Positions 24,856 through 35,176 are shown, counted from the first letter of the stretch. The stretch: 64,000 nucleotides of DNA from Curtobacterium flaccumfaciens (GCA_029689965.1 CP121450.1:1550001-1614000); one strand, 5' to 3'. A program made the numbers and translations. Notes: generated from the letters alone by a model not told the origin.

Positions 24856-25173
24856 GTGACGTACGTGATCGCCCAGCCCTGTGTCGACGTCAAGGACCGT
24901 GCCTGCATCGACGAATGCCCGGTCGACTGCATCTACGAGGGCGACCGCTCGCTGTACATCCACCCGGACGAGTGCGTGGACTGCGGCGCGTGCGAGCCGG
25001 TCTGCCCGGTCGAGGCGATCTACTACGAGGACGACCTCCCCGACGAGTGGGCCGACTACTACAAGGCCAACGTCGAGTTCTTCGAAGAGGTGGGCTCGCC
25101 CGGCGGCGCGGCGAAGGTCGGTGTGATCCACAAGGACCACCCGGTCGTCATGGCCGAACCGCCCCGCGGCTGA
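24856..25173 (+). CDS. fdxA: 7Fe ferredoxin (3Fe-4S/4Fe-4S)
   Basis: Intact, 105 residues. The first cluster region is CVDVKDRACIDECPVDCIY, the second CVDCGACEPVCPVEAIYYE, the pattern of seven-iron FdxA/FdxC ferredoxins, with the typical tail YYKANVEFFEEVGSPGGA. It carries electrons to cytoplasmic redox partners. GAAGGGAGC precedes the GTG start, and TAGACT overlapping the previous stop codon is a likely -10 box. dapC follows after 14 nt, an arrangement common in actinobacteria. Confidence 0.96.
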   Translation: MTYVIAQPCVDVKDRACIDECPVDCIYEGDRSLYIHPDECVDCGACEPVCPVEAIYYEDDLPDEWADYYKANVEFFEEVGSPGGAAKVGVIHKDHPVVMAEPPRG

Positions 25174-25187
25174 GCCGGAGCAGGCAC

Positions 25188-26302
25188 GTGGCGCTCGACC
25201 TCCCGACTTCCCCTGGACCAGCTTCGTCCCGTTCAAGCAACGGGCCGCGGCCTACGACGGCGGCATCGTCGACCTCAGCGTCGGCTCGCCCGTCGACCCC
25301 ACGCCGGCCGTCGTCCGCACTGCGCTGGCCGAGGCGACCGACGCGCACGCCTACCCGCAGGTCGCGGGGACGCCGGCGCTGCGCGAGGCGATCGCTGCCT
25401 GGTACGGGCGACGGCACGGTGTCGAGCTGACCGAGGCGAACACGCTCCCGACGATCGGGTCGAAGGAGTTCATCGCCGGCCTGGCGCTGTGGCTCGGCAT
25501 CGGCGCGGGCGACACGGTGGTGTTCCCGACGGCGGCGTACCCGACGTACGAGCTCGGCGCAGCCCTCGTGGGGGCCGACGCCCTGGCGTCGGACGATCCG
25601 GCCGCCTGGCCGTCGTCCACGAAGCTCGTGTGGCTGAACTCCCCGGGCAACCCCGACGGCCGCGTGCTGTCGATCGACGACCTCCGCGTCGCGGTCGAGC
25701 GCGCCCGTGCGCTCGGCGCCGTGATCGTCGGTGACGAGTGCTACGCCGAACTCGGGTGGGAGCCGCCCTACGACGCCGCGCCGACCCCGACGATCCTCGA
25801 TCCGCGCGTCGTCGGCGAGTCCCTCGACGGCGTCCTCAGCGTGTACTCGCTCTCGAAGCAGTCGAACCTCGCCGGCTACCGGGCGGCCTTCGTCGCGGGG
25901 ACGCCGGGATCCTGGCAGACGTCCTCGCGGTCCGGAAGCACACCGGCATGATGCCGCCGCTGCCGGTGCAGCAGGCGATGGTCGTCGCCCTCGCCGACGA
26001 GACCCACGTGCAGCAGCAGAAGGTCCGGTACCGGGCACGCCGGAACATGCTCCGGGGGCACTCGAGGATGCCGGTTTCCGGATCGACCACAGCGAGGCTG
26101 GCCTGTACCTCTGGGCTACCCGCGGCGAGCCGGCGCTCGACACCGTCGCGTGGCTCGCGGAACGCGGGATCCTCGTCGCACCCGGCACGTTCTACGGAAC
26201 GGCGGGGCGGAACACGTCCGGGTCGCGCTCACCGCGACCGACGAGCGGATCGCGGCGGCGGCGCAGCGTCTGGCGAGTGGACGGCGTCTGAACGGCGCCT
26301 GA
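25188..26302 (+). CDS. dapC: Succinyldiaminopimelate transaminase
   Basis: Fold-type I PLP aminotransferase, about 372 residues after correction. It starts LPDFPWTSFVPFKQRAAAY, with VDLSVGSPVDPTP, WLNSPGNPDGRV and the PLP lysine in VYSLSKQSNLAGYRAAF; the C-terminal AGLYLWATRGE and ALTATDERI complete it. It makes N-succinyl-diaminopimelate for lysine and cell-wall synthesis, together with dapD and dapE downstream. Four single-base losses in C or G runs occur near 25203, 25905, 26052 and 26208. GTG 25188 follows GGAG. Confidence 0.93.
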
Positions 26303-26406
26303 CGGACGTGCACCGTGCCTCCCGGCCCGATTCCGCTGGGAGCGCAATCCGCGGTTCCCACGAAATGCAGGGCGACCGTGTGTGCACGACCGACAGTGGG
26401 CGCGAT

Positions 26407-26412
26407 TAGGCT
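26407..26412 (+). promoter_or_regulatory. -10 box of leaderless gltA
   Basis: TAGGCT is followed by six bases and then the GTG start at 26419. There is no Shine-Dalgarno. The same TAGGCT-N6-start layout occurs before dapE (29323-29328). Confidence 0.65.
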
Positions 26413-26418
26413 GTCATC

Positions 26419-27778
26419 GTGACTGACACTGCCAATGACGCTCAGAAGACGGCCACACCGCCCACCACGCCCGTTCCCGTGAGTCCCGCCGCCGAGCAGC
26501 AGACCGAGACCGCGACGCTGACGTACCCGGGCGGCACGGCGGAGTTCCCGATCCTGCCGAGCGTCGACGGCGCGTCCACCATCGACATCTCGGCGCTCAA
26601 GAAGCAGACCGGCATGAACACGCTCGACTACGGGTTCGTGAACACCGGCTCGACGAAGAGCGCCATCACGTACATCGACGGCGACCAGGGGATCCTGCGC
26701 TACCGCGGGTACCCGATCGACCAGGTCGCGTCGAACTGCACCTTCCTCGAGGTCGCCTGGCTCCTCATCTACGGCGAACTGCCGACCTCGGCCGAGCTCG
26801 AGTCGTTCGACGCGCGGATCCGACGCCACACGCTGCTGCACGAGGACCTCCGTCGCCTGTTCGACGCCCTCCCGCACTCGGCGCACCCGATGTCCGTGCT
26901 GTCCAGCGCCGTGAGCGCCCTGTCGACCTACTACGAGGACGACATGGACGTCGACGACCCGGAGAAGGTCGAGCTGCAGACGGTCCGACTCCTGGCGAAG
27001 CTGCCGGTCATCGCCGCGTACGCGCACAAGAAGTCGATCGGACAGGCCTTCCTGTACCCGGACAACTCGCTCTCGTTCGTCGACAACTTCCTGCGGCTGA
27101 ACTTCGGCACCATGGCCGAGACGTACGAGCCGAACCCGGTGCTGTCGAAGGCGCTGGAGCGGCTCCTGATCCTGCACGAGGACCACGAGCAGAACGCTTC
27201 GACGGCGACGGTTCGCATGGTCGGGTCGACGAAGGCGAACATGTTCGCCTCGATCTCCGCGGGCATCAACGCCCTCTACGGCCCGCTGCACGGCGGCGCG
27301 AACGAAGCCGTCCTCGAGATGCTCCAGCAGATCAAGGACTCCGGCGAGCCCGTGTCGCGCTTCGTCGAGCGCGTGAAGAACAAGGAGCGCGGGGTGAAGC
27401 TCATGGGCTTCGGACACCGCGTCTACAAGAACTACGACCCGCGCGCGAAGCTCGTGAAGGAGTCCGCGCACGAGGTCCTCGAGGCCCTGGGCGTGCAGGA
27501 CGACCTGCTCGACATCGCGATGGAGCTCGAGGGCATCGCGCTGTCGGACGACTACTTCGTCAGCCGCAAGCTTTACCCGAACGTCGACTTCTACACGGGC
27601 ATCATCTACAAGGCGATGGGCTTCCCGCCACGTATGTTCACGGTCCTGTTCGCGATCGGTCGGCTGCCGGGCTGGATCGCCCAGTGGCGCGAGCTCAACA
27701 ACGACCCGCTGAACAAGATCGGCCGCCCGCAGCAGCTTCTACGTGGGACACCCGGAGCGCGACCTGCCCGCGCGCTGA
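26419..27778 (+). CDS. gltA: Citrate synthase
   Basis: About 453 residues, type II/hexameric-like, with a longer N-terminus. Motifs: GFVNTGSTKSAITYIDGD, LRYRGYPIDQVA, NFLRLNFGTMAE, HEDHEQNASTATVRMVGS, GPLHGGANEAVLEML and MGFGHRVYKNYDPRA, covering the catalytic His residues and, after GALGDD-type loops, Asp in the C-terminal part. It condenses oxaloacetate with acetyl-CoA. An extra T after AGCT at 27738 hides the true end, YVGHPERDLPAR followed by TGA at 27776-27778. The gene is monocistronic. Confidence 0.96.
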
Positions 27779-27829
27779 CGCGGCGCGCGCTGACGCGGCG
27801 CGCGCTGACGCGGCGCGCGCTGACGCGTG
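27771..27829 (+). repeat. 15-bp tandem repeat at the gltA stop codon (four copies)
   Basis: The unit CGCGCTGACGCGGCG begins inside the last gltA codons and runs four times. Each copy offers a TGA in the same relative position. It may have arisen by slippage. Confidence 0.9.
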
Positions 27830-27875
27830 GTTCCGTCCAGGCCGCCGTGCGTTCCTTCCCATCACGCGGGCGCTG

Positions 27876-27984
27876 GAAAGCGGATTCGCGCGTAGCAGGT
27901 CGGAAGAATCGACCTGGTACGCGCGATTCGACCTCCTACGCGCGATTCGGCCGCCTACGCGCGATTCGGCTCCCTACGCGCGAA
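27876..27984. repeat. Intergenic CTACGCGCGA repeat cluster, copy 2
   Basis: GAAAGCGGATTCGCGCGTAG, an inner AGGTCGGAAGAATCGACCT hairpin, then TACGCGCGATTCG units (four, the last ending CGAAG). It sits between convergent gltA and dapD. Confidence 0.88.
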
Positions 27985-28063
27985 GCTGCCGGTGCGTAGC
28001 GGTCGCCGGACGATGGCAGGCCGGTCGACGTACCGAGCGTCGGTCGTGACAACGCACGTCCCT

Positions 28064-28113
28064 CGAGACACCGCAGGTTTCGGCGGCGTCTCGAGGGCGA
28101 GGGCGGTGTCTCG
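28064..28113. repeat. CGAGACACCGC inverted repeat, copy 1
   Basis: CGAGACACCGC at the left pairs with GCGGTGTCTCG at the right; between them lies GGCGGCGTCTCGAGG. The same arrangement is at 36691-36739. It adjoins the dapD 3' end. In the 344-bp gap 27779-28122 only repeats are seen, no gene. Confidence 0.85.
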
Positions 28114-28122
28114 CCGGACGCG

Positions 28123-29090
28123 CTACGCGTGCAGTGCGGTGTTGAGCTGGATGCCCTGCCCCTGGCGCTGCAGCGCCTCCACGGCGCCGGACAGCGAGTT
28201 GCGACGGAAGAGGACGTTCGGGGCGCCCGAGAGTTCCCCGGCCTTGACCGTCCTGGGCGTGCCGTCCGGGTTCGGAGCGGCGCCGACGAGGACGACCTTC
28301 GTGCCGGCCGTCACGTAGAGGCCGGCCTCGACCACCGAGTCGTCGCCGAGCGAGATGCCGAGACCCGCGTTCGCTCCGAGCAGCGCTCGTTCGCCGAGGG
28401 ACACGCGGTGCGTTCCGCCGCCGGACAGCGTGCCCATGATGGACGCGCCGCCGCCGATGTCCGTGCCCGACCCGACGACCACGCCCTGGGACACCCGGCC
28501 TTCGATCATGGCGTCGCCGAGGGTGCCGGCGTTGAAGTTGACGAAGCCCTCGTGCATGATCGTGGTGCCGGGCGCCAGGTGCGCGCCGAGCCGGACACGG
28601 TTGGCGTCGCCGATCCGCACCCGGTCCGGGACCACGTAGTCGAGCAGCCGGGGAACTTGTCGACGGCGTGCACAGCGATGCCGGCGCGCTGCAGGCCCGG
28701 ACGGAGCCGCGTCAGGTCGGCGGGGGAGACCGGGCCGACGTTCGTCCAGGCGACGATCGGCAAGTGCGCGAAGACGCCGTCGAGGTTGATCTCGTTCGGG
28801 CGCACGTGCAGGTGGCTCAGGAGGTGCAGGCGCAGGTACGCGTCCTCGGTGCTGGACGGGGCCGCGTCGATGGTGACCTCGGTCGTGACGGCCTCGATGC
28901 GGACGTCGCGGCGAGGGTCGTCGCCCACGTGTACCCGCAGCTCGTCGGGGAACGCCTCGTCGGTCGGCAGCGTGCCGAGGCGGGTCTCCGGGTACCAGGT
29001 GTCGAGCGTCGTGCCGTCGGCGGCGATCGTCGCGAGGCCGTGGCCCCAGGCGTGGGTCGGGCGGTCGGTGGCAGCGGTCGTGTCGGTCAC
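28123..29090 (-). CDS. dapD: Tetrahydrodipicolinate N-succinyltransferase
   Basis: About 322 residues, the actinobacterial trimeric DapD. The C-terminal left-handed beta-helix shows hexapeptide repeats ([57 protein letters not shown]) and ends [14 protein letters not shown]. It succinylates tetrahydrodipicolinate, the step before DapC. A missing C near 28653 breaks the frame at [18 protein letters not shown] lies 6 nt before GTG 29090, divergent from dapE, so both dap genes appear leaderless and share a 244-bp upstream region. Confidence 0.95.
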
Positions 29091-29096
29091 CGGACC

Positions 29097-29102
29097 AGGG
29101 TA
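29097..29102 (-). promoter_or_regulatory. -10 box of leaderless dapD
   Basis: On the minus strand TACCCT is followed by six bases and the GTG start of dapD. Confidence 0.55.
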
Positions 29103-29158
29103 CCGAGGTGCCGGTACCGGCCACCGTCCGGCCGGACGGCCCGTGGAGAACGCACCAC

Positions 29159-29184
29159 GTGCCTCCAGGCCGGTCTGGAGGCAC
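29159..29184. repeat. CTGGAGG-type hairpin in the divergent dapD/dapE region
   Basis: GTGCCTCCAG and CTGGAGGCAC flank GCCGGT. Both neighbouring genes start, rather than end, at this gap, so it cannot serve them as a terminator. It belongs to the same sequence family as the hairpins at 6411, 35021 and 61554. Confidence 0.8.
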
Positions 29185-29322
29185 GCCACCTGTGGACGGA
29201 CAGGGACCATCCCTCCCCACGGGCTCGGCCGCCACGTCGCTCCGCGACCCTCCGCGACGCGTCGGTGCCGGCCCGCGTCGGCTCAGGTGGCCCGCTCGGC
29301 GGAGCCCGCAAGGGACGGCCGG

Positions 29323-29328
29323 TAGGCT
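29323..29328 (+). promoter_or_regulatory. -10 box of leaderless dapE
   Basis: TAGGCT, six bases, then ATG at 29335. No Shine-Dalgarno precedes the start. Confidence 0.65.
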
Positions 29329-29334
29329 GCCCGC

Positions 29335-30418
29335 ATGCCGGAGCAGCTCGACCTCACCGCCACGTCCATCGACATCACCCGCGCGATCTGCGACATCGAG
29401 TCGGTGTCGGGCGACGAGGGCCCGCTCGCCGACGCGATCGAGTCGGCACTGACACCGCTCGCACACCTCGAGGTGGTCCGCGACGGTGACGCGATCGTGG
29501 CCCGGACCAACCTCGGCCGCGACCGTCGCGTCGTCATCGCCGGGCACATCGACACCGTGCCCCTCAACGGGAACCTGCCGACGGAGTTCCGCACCGCCGA
29601 CGACGGCACCGAGGTGCTCTGGGGCCGCGGCACGGTCGACATGAAGGCCGGGGTCGGCGTGCAGCTCGAAGCTTCGCGCACGACCTCGACGCGCCGAACG
29701 TCGACGTCACCTGGGTCTTCTACGACCACGAGGAAGTGAGCGACGCCCTCAACGGACTCGGCCGCCTGGCACGGACCCGCCCCAGCTCCTCGCGGGCGAC
29801 TTCGCGATCCTCGGTGAACCGTCCGGGCGCAGATCGAAGGCGGCTGCAACGGCAACCTCCGCGCCGAGATCCGCACGTACGGCAAGCGTTCCCACAGCGC
29901 GCGGAGCTGGATCGGCGACAACGCGATCCACCGGGCTGCGCCGATCCTCGCCACCCTCGCCGCGTACGAGCCACGCACCGTGACGGTCGACGGGCTCGAC
30001 TACCGCGAGGGACTGAACGCCGTCGGCATCACGGGCGGCATCGCCGGCAACGTCATCCCCGACGAGGCGATGGTGCACGTCAACTACCGGTTCGCGCCCT
30101 CGCGCAGCGCCGACGAGGCCGTCGCCCACATCCGAGAGCTTCTTCGACGGCTACGACGTGCAGATCGTCGACCTCGCCGCCGGCGCTCGTCCCGGACTCG
30201 ACGCCCCCCTGGCGCAGGACTTCGTCGCCGCGGTCGGCGGTCCGGCGCCCCGGCCGAAGTACGGGTGGACCGACGTCGCCCGGTTCTCCGCCCTCGGCGT
30301 CCCGGCGGTCAACTACGGTCCGGGTGAGCCGGTCTACGCCCACCACGACGACGAGCAGGTCCCCGTCGACCAGATCACCGCGGTCGAGGACGGCCTGCGT
30401 CGGTGGCTGACGGCCTGA
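29335..30418 (+). CDS. dapE: Succinyl-diaminopimelate desuccinylase
   Basis: About 361 residues, M20 metallopeptidase fold. Landmarks are [69 protein letters not shown] and the dimerisation-domain [15 protein letters not shown]. It releases succinate to give LL-diaminopimelate. At least four frame changes: near 29670 (AAGCTT site), 29785 (missing C), 29828 (missing G) and 30141 (extra T after AGCT). All motifs are present once these are joined. Confidence 0.94.
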
Positions 30419-31647
30419 CGACGGCCGGGGCCGCCCGGCTACGCCCTGCCCGAGCGCGGTGGCGTGCACGGTACCGCGTGGTGCCGTGGTGGGTGCGGAT
30501 CACGGTCGTCTACGTGCTCGCTCGCATCGTCACGGGCGTGATGCTGACGGCGTTCGCGAGTGTGCAGGCCGCGAACTCGTTCACGGTGCAGCATCCCGGG
30601 CTGCTGTCGTTCTCGTCGATCTGGGACGGCGCCTGGTACCGGGTGATCGCCTCGGCCGGGTACCCGTCGACGCTGCCGGTCGACGCCGCGGGGCACGTCA
30701 CCGAGAACGCGTGGGCGTTCATGCCGGCGTACCCCTTCCTCGTGCGCGGACTGATGGCGCTCACCGGGGCGTCGTTCGAGGCCGTCGCCGTGTCGGTGTC
30801 GCTGCTGTCCGGCTGGGGTGCGGCCCTGGTCTTCCGCCGGCTGATGGGGAAGTTCCTCGACCCGGCGCGAGCGACGTTCGCGGCGGTGCTGTTCTGCGTC
30901 GCCCCGGTCTCCGTCATGTTCCAGGTCGCCTACGCCGAGGCGATGGGGCTCTTCCTGCTCATCGTCGCGCTCCTGCTGATGGTCGAGCGGCGCTGGTGGA
31001 CGATGCTCCCCGTCGTGCTGCTCCTCGGGATGACACGACCGACCGGGCTGGCGTTCGCGCTGCTGATCGTGCTGTTCCTCGGGGCGTGGTCCGTCCGCCC
31101 CGCCTGGGTGCGCGCGTCCTCGCCGCTCACGCCCCGGCGGTTCGTCGCGCCCGCGGTCGTCGCCGTCGTGTCCGGGCTCGTCGGACTGGCCTGGCCGGCC
31201 ATCGCCTGGGCGGTCACCGGCGTGCCGCAGGCGTACACCGACACCGAGCTCGCGTGGCGGTCCTCGTACATCGGGTGGAAGGAACTCGTCCCGTTCGCCC
31301 CGTGGATCCAGGGGTTCGGCTGGTGGTTCCGGCAGCCCGCCGGCGGGATCCTGCTCGCCGTGGTGGTGATCGGCTTCGCGGCGTTCGTGTTCATGCCCGC
31401 CGCGCGCCGGATCGGGCTCGAGCTCCGGCTGTGGGGCGTCGCCTACTTCGTCTACCTGCTGGCGGTGTTCTTCCCGCAGTCGAGCACGTGGCGCATCCTG
31501 CTGCCGATCGCGCCGCTGCTCGGGATCGTGGCGCTGCCGCGGTCGAAGGTGTACCGGGTGCTGGTCGTGCTGGTCTGCCTCGTCCTGCAGTGGGCGTGGC
31601 TGTACTTCTGCTGGTGGGTCGACGGCTACGACTGGACCCCGCCGTGA
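30403..31647 (+). CDS. Polytopic mannosyltransferase-like protein (PIG-V-like)
   Basis: Intact, 414 residues with about ten membrane helices. After [15 protein letters not shown] comes the loop [19 protein letters not shown], with an Asp-containing WDGxWY motif, the feature of the GT-C fold PIG-V family, and [14 protein letters not shown]. It probably moves a mannose from a lipid carrier to an outer acceptor; donor and acceptor are unknown. GTG 30403 overlaps the dapE end by 16 nt. Its 3' end overlaps that of the convergent AI-2E gene by 22 nt. Confidence 0.85.
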   Translation: MADGLTTAGAARLRPARARWRARYRVVPWWVRITVVYVLARIVTGVMLTAFASVQAANSFTVQHPGLLSFSSIWDGAWYRVIASAGYPSTLPVDAAGHVTENAWAFMPAYPFLVRGLMALTGASFEAVAVSVSLLSGWGAALVFRRLMGKFLDPARATFAAVLFCVAPVSVMFQVAYAEAMGLFLLIVALLLMVERRWWTMLPVVLLLGMTRPTGLAFALLIVLFLGAWSVRPAWVRASSPLTPRRFVAPAVVAVVSGLVGLAWPAIAWAVTGVPQAYTDTELAWRSSYIGWKELVPFAPWIQGFGWWFRQPAGGILLAVVVIGFAAFVFMPAARRIGLELRLWGVAYFVYLLAVFFPQSSTWRILLPIAPLLGIVALPRSKVYRVLVVLVCLVLQWAWLYFCWWVDGYDWTPP

Positions 31648-32782
31648 TCGGCCGTCGCGGGCTCCGCCGCTGACGTCGCCTCGGGCACCGGCCGTCCCGC
31701 TGGGTGGGCCGCCGCTGCCGTGACCATGGCGTTCACGGTCGCGATGAGCGGCACCGCGAAGAACGCCCGACGACACCGGCGACCGTCGTGCCCGCGGTCA
31801 CCCCGAGCACGACGCCGAGCGGGTGCACCTTCACAGCGGTGCCCGTGAGGAACGGGTGTAGCACGTGGCTCTCCAGCTGCTGCACCAGCACCACGATGCC
31901 GAGCATCACGAGCGCCGGCACCCAGCCGTTGAACACGAGGGCGATGAGGACCGCGACGGTGCCCGCGACGATGGCGCCGACGACGGGGACGAAAGCACCG
32001 AGGAACACGATCACTCCGATCGGGATCGCCAGCGGGATCTGCAGGACGAGCGCGCCGACGACGACGCCGAGCGCATCCGTGACGGCGACGACGAGCTGCA
32101 CGCGGATGAAGCTGGTGAGGGTCTTCCACCCCGCCCGCCCGGCGACCTCGAGCCGCGGGCGTGCTCGTCGCGGGGAGAGCCGGAGCACCCAGGCCCAGAT
32201 GCGCTGCCCGTCGATCAGGACGAACAGCGTGGTGAACACGATGATGAACAGGCCCTCGAGCGCGTGCACCGCGCCGGACCCGGCCTCCTGGAACCCCGAC
32301 AGGATCGTTGCGGCGTGCGTCTGCAGGTAGTCGGCGCCGTCGGCCACCCACGCGCTGAGCTCCGTCCCCGTGATGCCGAACGGCTCGCTGTCGAGCAAGG
32401 ACTGCAGCGACCGGACGGTGTGGTGGAGGCGCTGCGCGAGCGACGGCAGGTCGTACCGGATCTGTGCCGTGACGACGAGTGCGAGGCCGCCGATCGCCAG
32501 CGTGATCGCGACGATGCACGCCAGGACGGCGGTCCACTTCGGCCACCGGTGCCGTTGCAGGAACGCGGACATCGGCGCGAGCAGCGCACACACCAGCAGG
32601 CCGATGAGGAACGGCACGACGATGTCCTGGAGCAGGACGACCAGCGCGACGACGACGGCGAACACCGCGCCGACCACGAGGAGCCGCCATGAGAACGCTG
32701 CGGCGATCCGCATGCCCTCCGGGACAGCCTCCTCGCTTCCCACGAGCGGAGTCGGACGACGCGTGGAGCGGGTGTACGGCAT
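31626..32782 (-). CDS. AI-2E family transporter (PF01594-type permease)
   Basis: About 385 residues. The pattern is an N-terminal helix trio (LLVVGAVFAVVVALVVLLQDIVV, FLIGLLVCALLAPM, WTAVLACIVAITLAIGG), a long soluble loop, then a C-terminal helix set with GVIVFLGAFVPVVGAIVAG and ESHVLHPFLTGTAVKVHPL, the family signature. Despite the name, most members have unknown substrates. A missing G near 31768 (VVGAFFAVPLIATVN expected) breaks the frame. TAACCT is 6 nt before the ATG. Confidence 0.92.
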
Positions 32783-32909
32783 TCACCAAGGTTAGGAATC
32801 GCAGCCGCGAGAACGGTCTGATCCACGACCCCCAAGCTGGGCGGTTTCGCAGTTCCCCCATCGATACGAGATAATGGGCGGGCATGTACTGCACGAAAGG
32901 GGACATCTG

Positions 32910-33080
32910 ATGGCAGCCATGAAGCCGAGGACCGGTGACGGGCCGATGGAGGCTGTTAAGGAGGGTCGACTCATCATCGTGCGGGTTCCGCTCGAAGGTG
33001 GAGGCCGCCTGGTCGTCTCGGTCAACGATGCCGAGGCCAAGGAACTCCACGACGCACTCGCCGAGGTCGTCTCGGCCTAG
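32910..33080 (+). CDS. DUF3117 small protein
   Basis: Intact, 56 residues: MAAMKPRTGDGPMEAVKEG, then IIVRVPLEGGGRLVVSVND and AEAKELHDALAEVV. This is the highly conserved actinobacterial DUF3117 (Rv1211-like, from memory); the function is unknown. GAAAGGGG lies 8 nt upstream, and GATAAT at about 32870-32875 is a good -10 box. In-frame upstream codons at 32874 lack a suitable site. Confidence 0.95.
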   Translation: MAAMKPRTGDGPMEAVKEGRLIIVRVPLEGGGRLVVSVNDAEAKELHDALAEVVSA

Positions 33081-33099
33081 TACGTCGACGCACCGAACG

Positions 33100-33133
33100 A
33101 CAGGGCCCGGAGCGCGTACGCCCCGGGCCCTGT
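33100..33133 (+). terminator. Terminator after the DUF3117 gene
   Basis: ACAGGGCCCGG and CCGGGCCCTGT form an 11-bp stem 20 nt after the stop; the loop is AGCGCGTACGCC. Strong, without a U-tract. Confidence 0.8.
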
Positions 33134-33197
33134 CGCGTCCAGGGTCTGCCGCTTCCGGAGCGCCGGCGATGTCGGTGCGCTCCGACAGGATGGTGCC

Positions 33198-33919
33198 GTG
33201 CCACGCACCCGCCTACCGATCCGCCGCGTCGAGGAGTACGCGTCCGATCCTCTCCCGCGTGCATGCTGGCCGGGGACGCTCGCGCCCGTGCGCCAGCTCC
33301 TCGACGACGGACTCGACCTCGCCCCGTGACGGTGTTCGTCGGCGACAACGGTGTCGGCAAGTCCACCCTGGTCGAAGCGATCGCGCTCGCGTTCGGGATG
33401 GGGCCCGAGGGCGGTTCGACCATGTCCGGCCACACGACGCGCCCGACGGAGTCGCAGCTTCTGGGAACACCTCGTCCTCGTGAGGGAGCCGGGCGCCCCG
33501 AAGAGCGGGTTCTTCCTGCGCGCCGAGACCATGCACGGGCTGTTCACGTTCCTCGAGGAGCACCCCGGAGCCCGGCCGGAGCCCGTCTTCCACGAGCGCA
33601 GTCACGGGGAGTCGTTCCTGGACTTCGTGATCGACCGGTCGCAGTGGCCCGGGCTCTGGATCCTCGACGAACCCGAGTCCGCGCTGTCGTTCTCCGGCTG
33701 CCTGGCGCTCATCGGTCTGCTGCAGTCCATCGTGGACAGCGGCCTGGGCAGGTCGTGCTGTCCACGCACTCGCCGGTGCTCGCGGCGTTCCCCGGTGCCA
33801 CGATCCACGAGGTCGGGGAGTGGGGCCTGCGGCGGACGGCGTGGCGCGACCTGGACCTGGTGCGGAACCAGCGCGCGTTCCTCGAGTCCCCGGAGCGGTA
33901 CCTGCGCCACCTCGGCTGA
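33198..33919 (+). CDS. Single-domain AAA/ABC-type ATPase (COG3910-like)
   Basis: About 240 residues. Walker A is FVGDNGVGKSTLVEAIA, the signature-like part is HGESFLDFV, Walker B is LWILDEPESALSF and the switch His is in VLSTHSPVLAAFPGA. It resembles SMC/RecF-type heads without a coiled coil. Members are often stand-alone 'predicted ATPases', some in toxin-antitoxin or defence contexts; none is evident here. Three indels: a missing C near 33328, an extra T after AGCT at 33460 and a missing G near 33748. Confidence 0.85.
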
Positions 33920-33921
33920 CG

Positions 33922-34553
33922 CTAGGCGGACACCTTCGTCATCTGCAGCAGCCCGTCGCCCGCCGGCGACAGCGCGCTGATGACCGCACCCGACGTCGAC
34001 ACCTCGGTGAGCAGCAGCCGGAAGTCCGTGGTCGCCCGGTCCCGCTTCACGGGGTCGGCGACGCGTCCGCGCCACAGGGCGTGCGGCACCAGGACGGTGC
34101 CGCCGATGCGCGCGAGCCGCAGCCCGTGCTCGACGTACTCGATGACGTGCTCCGGGTCGGCGTCGACGAGGACCACGTCGTACGACGCTTCGTTCATGCG
34201 CGGCAGGACCTGGTTCGCGCGACCCGGGATGAGCCGGATGCGGGACGACGAGGTGCCCGCCGCGATGTAGGCGTCACGGGCGTACTGCTGGTGGTCCACC
34301 TCGATGTCGATGGTCGTGAGCGTGGCCGTCGGCGCGCCGCCGAGCAGGTACAGACCGGAGACGCCCAGCCCGGTGCCGATCTCGATCATGCTCGTCGCAC
34401 GCGAAGCGGCGGCGATGACGCCGAGCTGCGCACCGATCGCGGGGAGATCGCCTCCACCCCGAGTTCGAGGGAGTGCTCCCGCGCTCGGGCGATCACCTCG
34501 GACTCCGAGACGATGTCCTCGGCGAACTTCCAGTTCGACTCTTTCTCTGACAC
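33922..34553 (-). CDS. O-methyltransferase (class I, Rv1220c-like)
   Basis: About 211 residues. The N-terminus SEKESNWKFAEDIVSESEVIARAREHS (given in part) is followed by the SAM motif MIEIGTGLGVSGLYLL, acidic TIDIEVDHQQYARDAY, VLVDADPEHVIEYVEHGLRL and GGTVLVPHALWRG. These are features of catechol O-methyltransferase-like enzymes, but the usual metal ligands are only partly conserved. A missing base near 34440 shifts the frame at ISPAIGAQL. GTG 34553 gives the best N-terminus. It is divergent from tatB, as in mycobacteria (from memory). Confidence 0.88.
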
Positions 34554-34617
34554 GCACACTCCGTTCGGGTGACAACTCTACGGGTGCTGCGCCGTGCGGA
34601 CGGGTTACGCTCGTACC

Positions 34618-34986
34618 GTGTTCGACGGCTTCGAGAAGTTCCTGGTGATCGGGATCATCGGCGTCCTCCTGCTCGGGCCGCAGCGGCTCCCGCAGTACGC
34701 CCAGAAGCTTGCCGAGTTCGTCAAGGCCGTCCGCCGCTTCGCCGACACCGCGAAGGACCGGATGCGCGAGGAGATGGGGCCGGAGTTCGACGAGGTCGAC
34801 TGGCAGAAGCTCGATCCCCGGCAGTACGACCCGCGACGGATCATCCGCGACGCGCTGATCGACTCCGGTGGCAGTGCCGCCGCCGTGCAGACGGCGCAGG
34901 TGACCGCCTCCAAGGTGCGCGCGACGGCACCGGTGGTGCCGCTCGCCGTCGGCGAGGCCGCACCGTTCGATTCCGAAGCGACGTGA
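34618..34986 (+). CDS. tatB: Twin-arginine translocase TatA/TatB-type subunit
   Basis: Intact, 122 residues. It has a short N-terminus, one helix (FLVIGIIGVLLLGPQRLP, with Pro-containing hinge GPQRLPQYA), an amphipathic helix (KLAEFVKAVRRFADTAKDRM) and an acidic tail. TatB recognises folded proteins with twin-arginine signals together with TatC. Size and the EEMGPEFDEVDWQKLDP segment favour TatB over TatA. TACGCT lies 6 nt before GTG 34618, a probable leaderless start. Confidence 0.88.
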   Translation: MFDGFEKFLVIGIIGVLLLGPQRLPQYAQKLAEFVKAVRRFADTAKDRMREEMGPEFDEVDWQKLDPRQYDPRRIIRDALIDSGGSAAAVQTAQVTASKVRATAPVVPLAVGEAAPFDSEAT

Positions 34987-35020
34987 ACACAGCGACCTGA
35001 CGCCCGTCACGTGACCAGAT

Positions 35021-35068
35021 GACGGCCTGGAGGCATGGTGCCAGCTGGCACCGTCCCTCCAGACCGTC
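35021..35068. terminator. CTGGAGG-type double hairpin after tatB
   Basis: GACGGCCTGGAGG pairs with CCTCCAGACCGTC, and inside it GGTGCCAG pairs with CTGGCACC. It is 35 nt after the tatB stop, between convergent genes. Confidence 0.8.
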
Positions 35069-35095
35069 GGTCGTTCCGTCCACACCGCGTGCAAT

Positions 35096-35171
35096 GGAAA
35101 GCAGAATCGCGCGTAGGTGGTCGGAAGAACCGACCTCCTACGCGCGAATCGACCTCCTACGCGCGATTCGG
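35096..35171. repeat. Intergenic CTACGCGCGA repeat cluster, copy 3
   Basis: GGAAAGCAGAATCGCGCGTAG, an inner GGTCGGAAGAACCGACC hairpin, then two CTACGCGCGAWTCG units. It ends 5 nt before the stop codon of the convergent chitinase gene. Confidence 0.88.
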
Positions 35172-35176
35172 CACCG

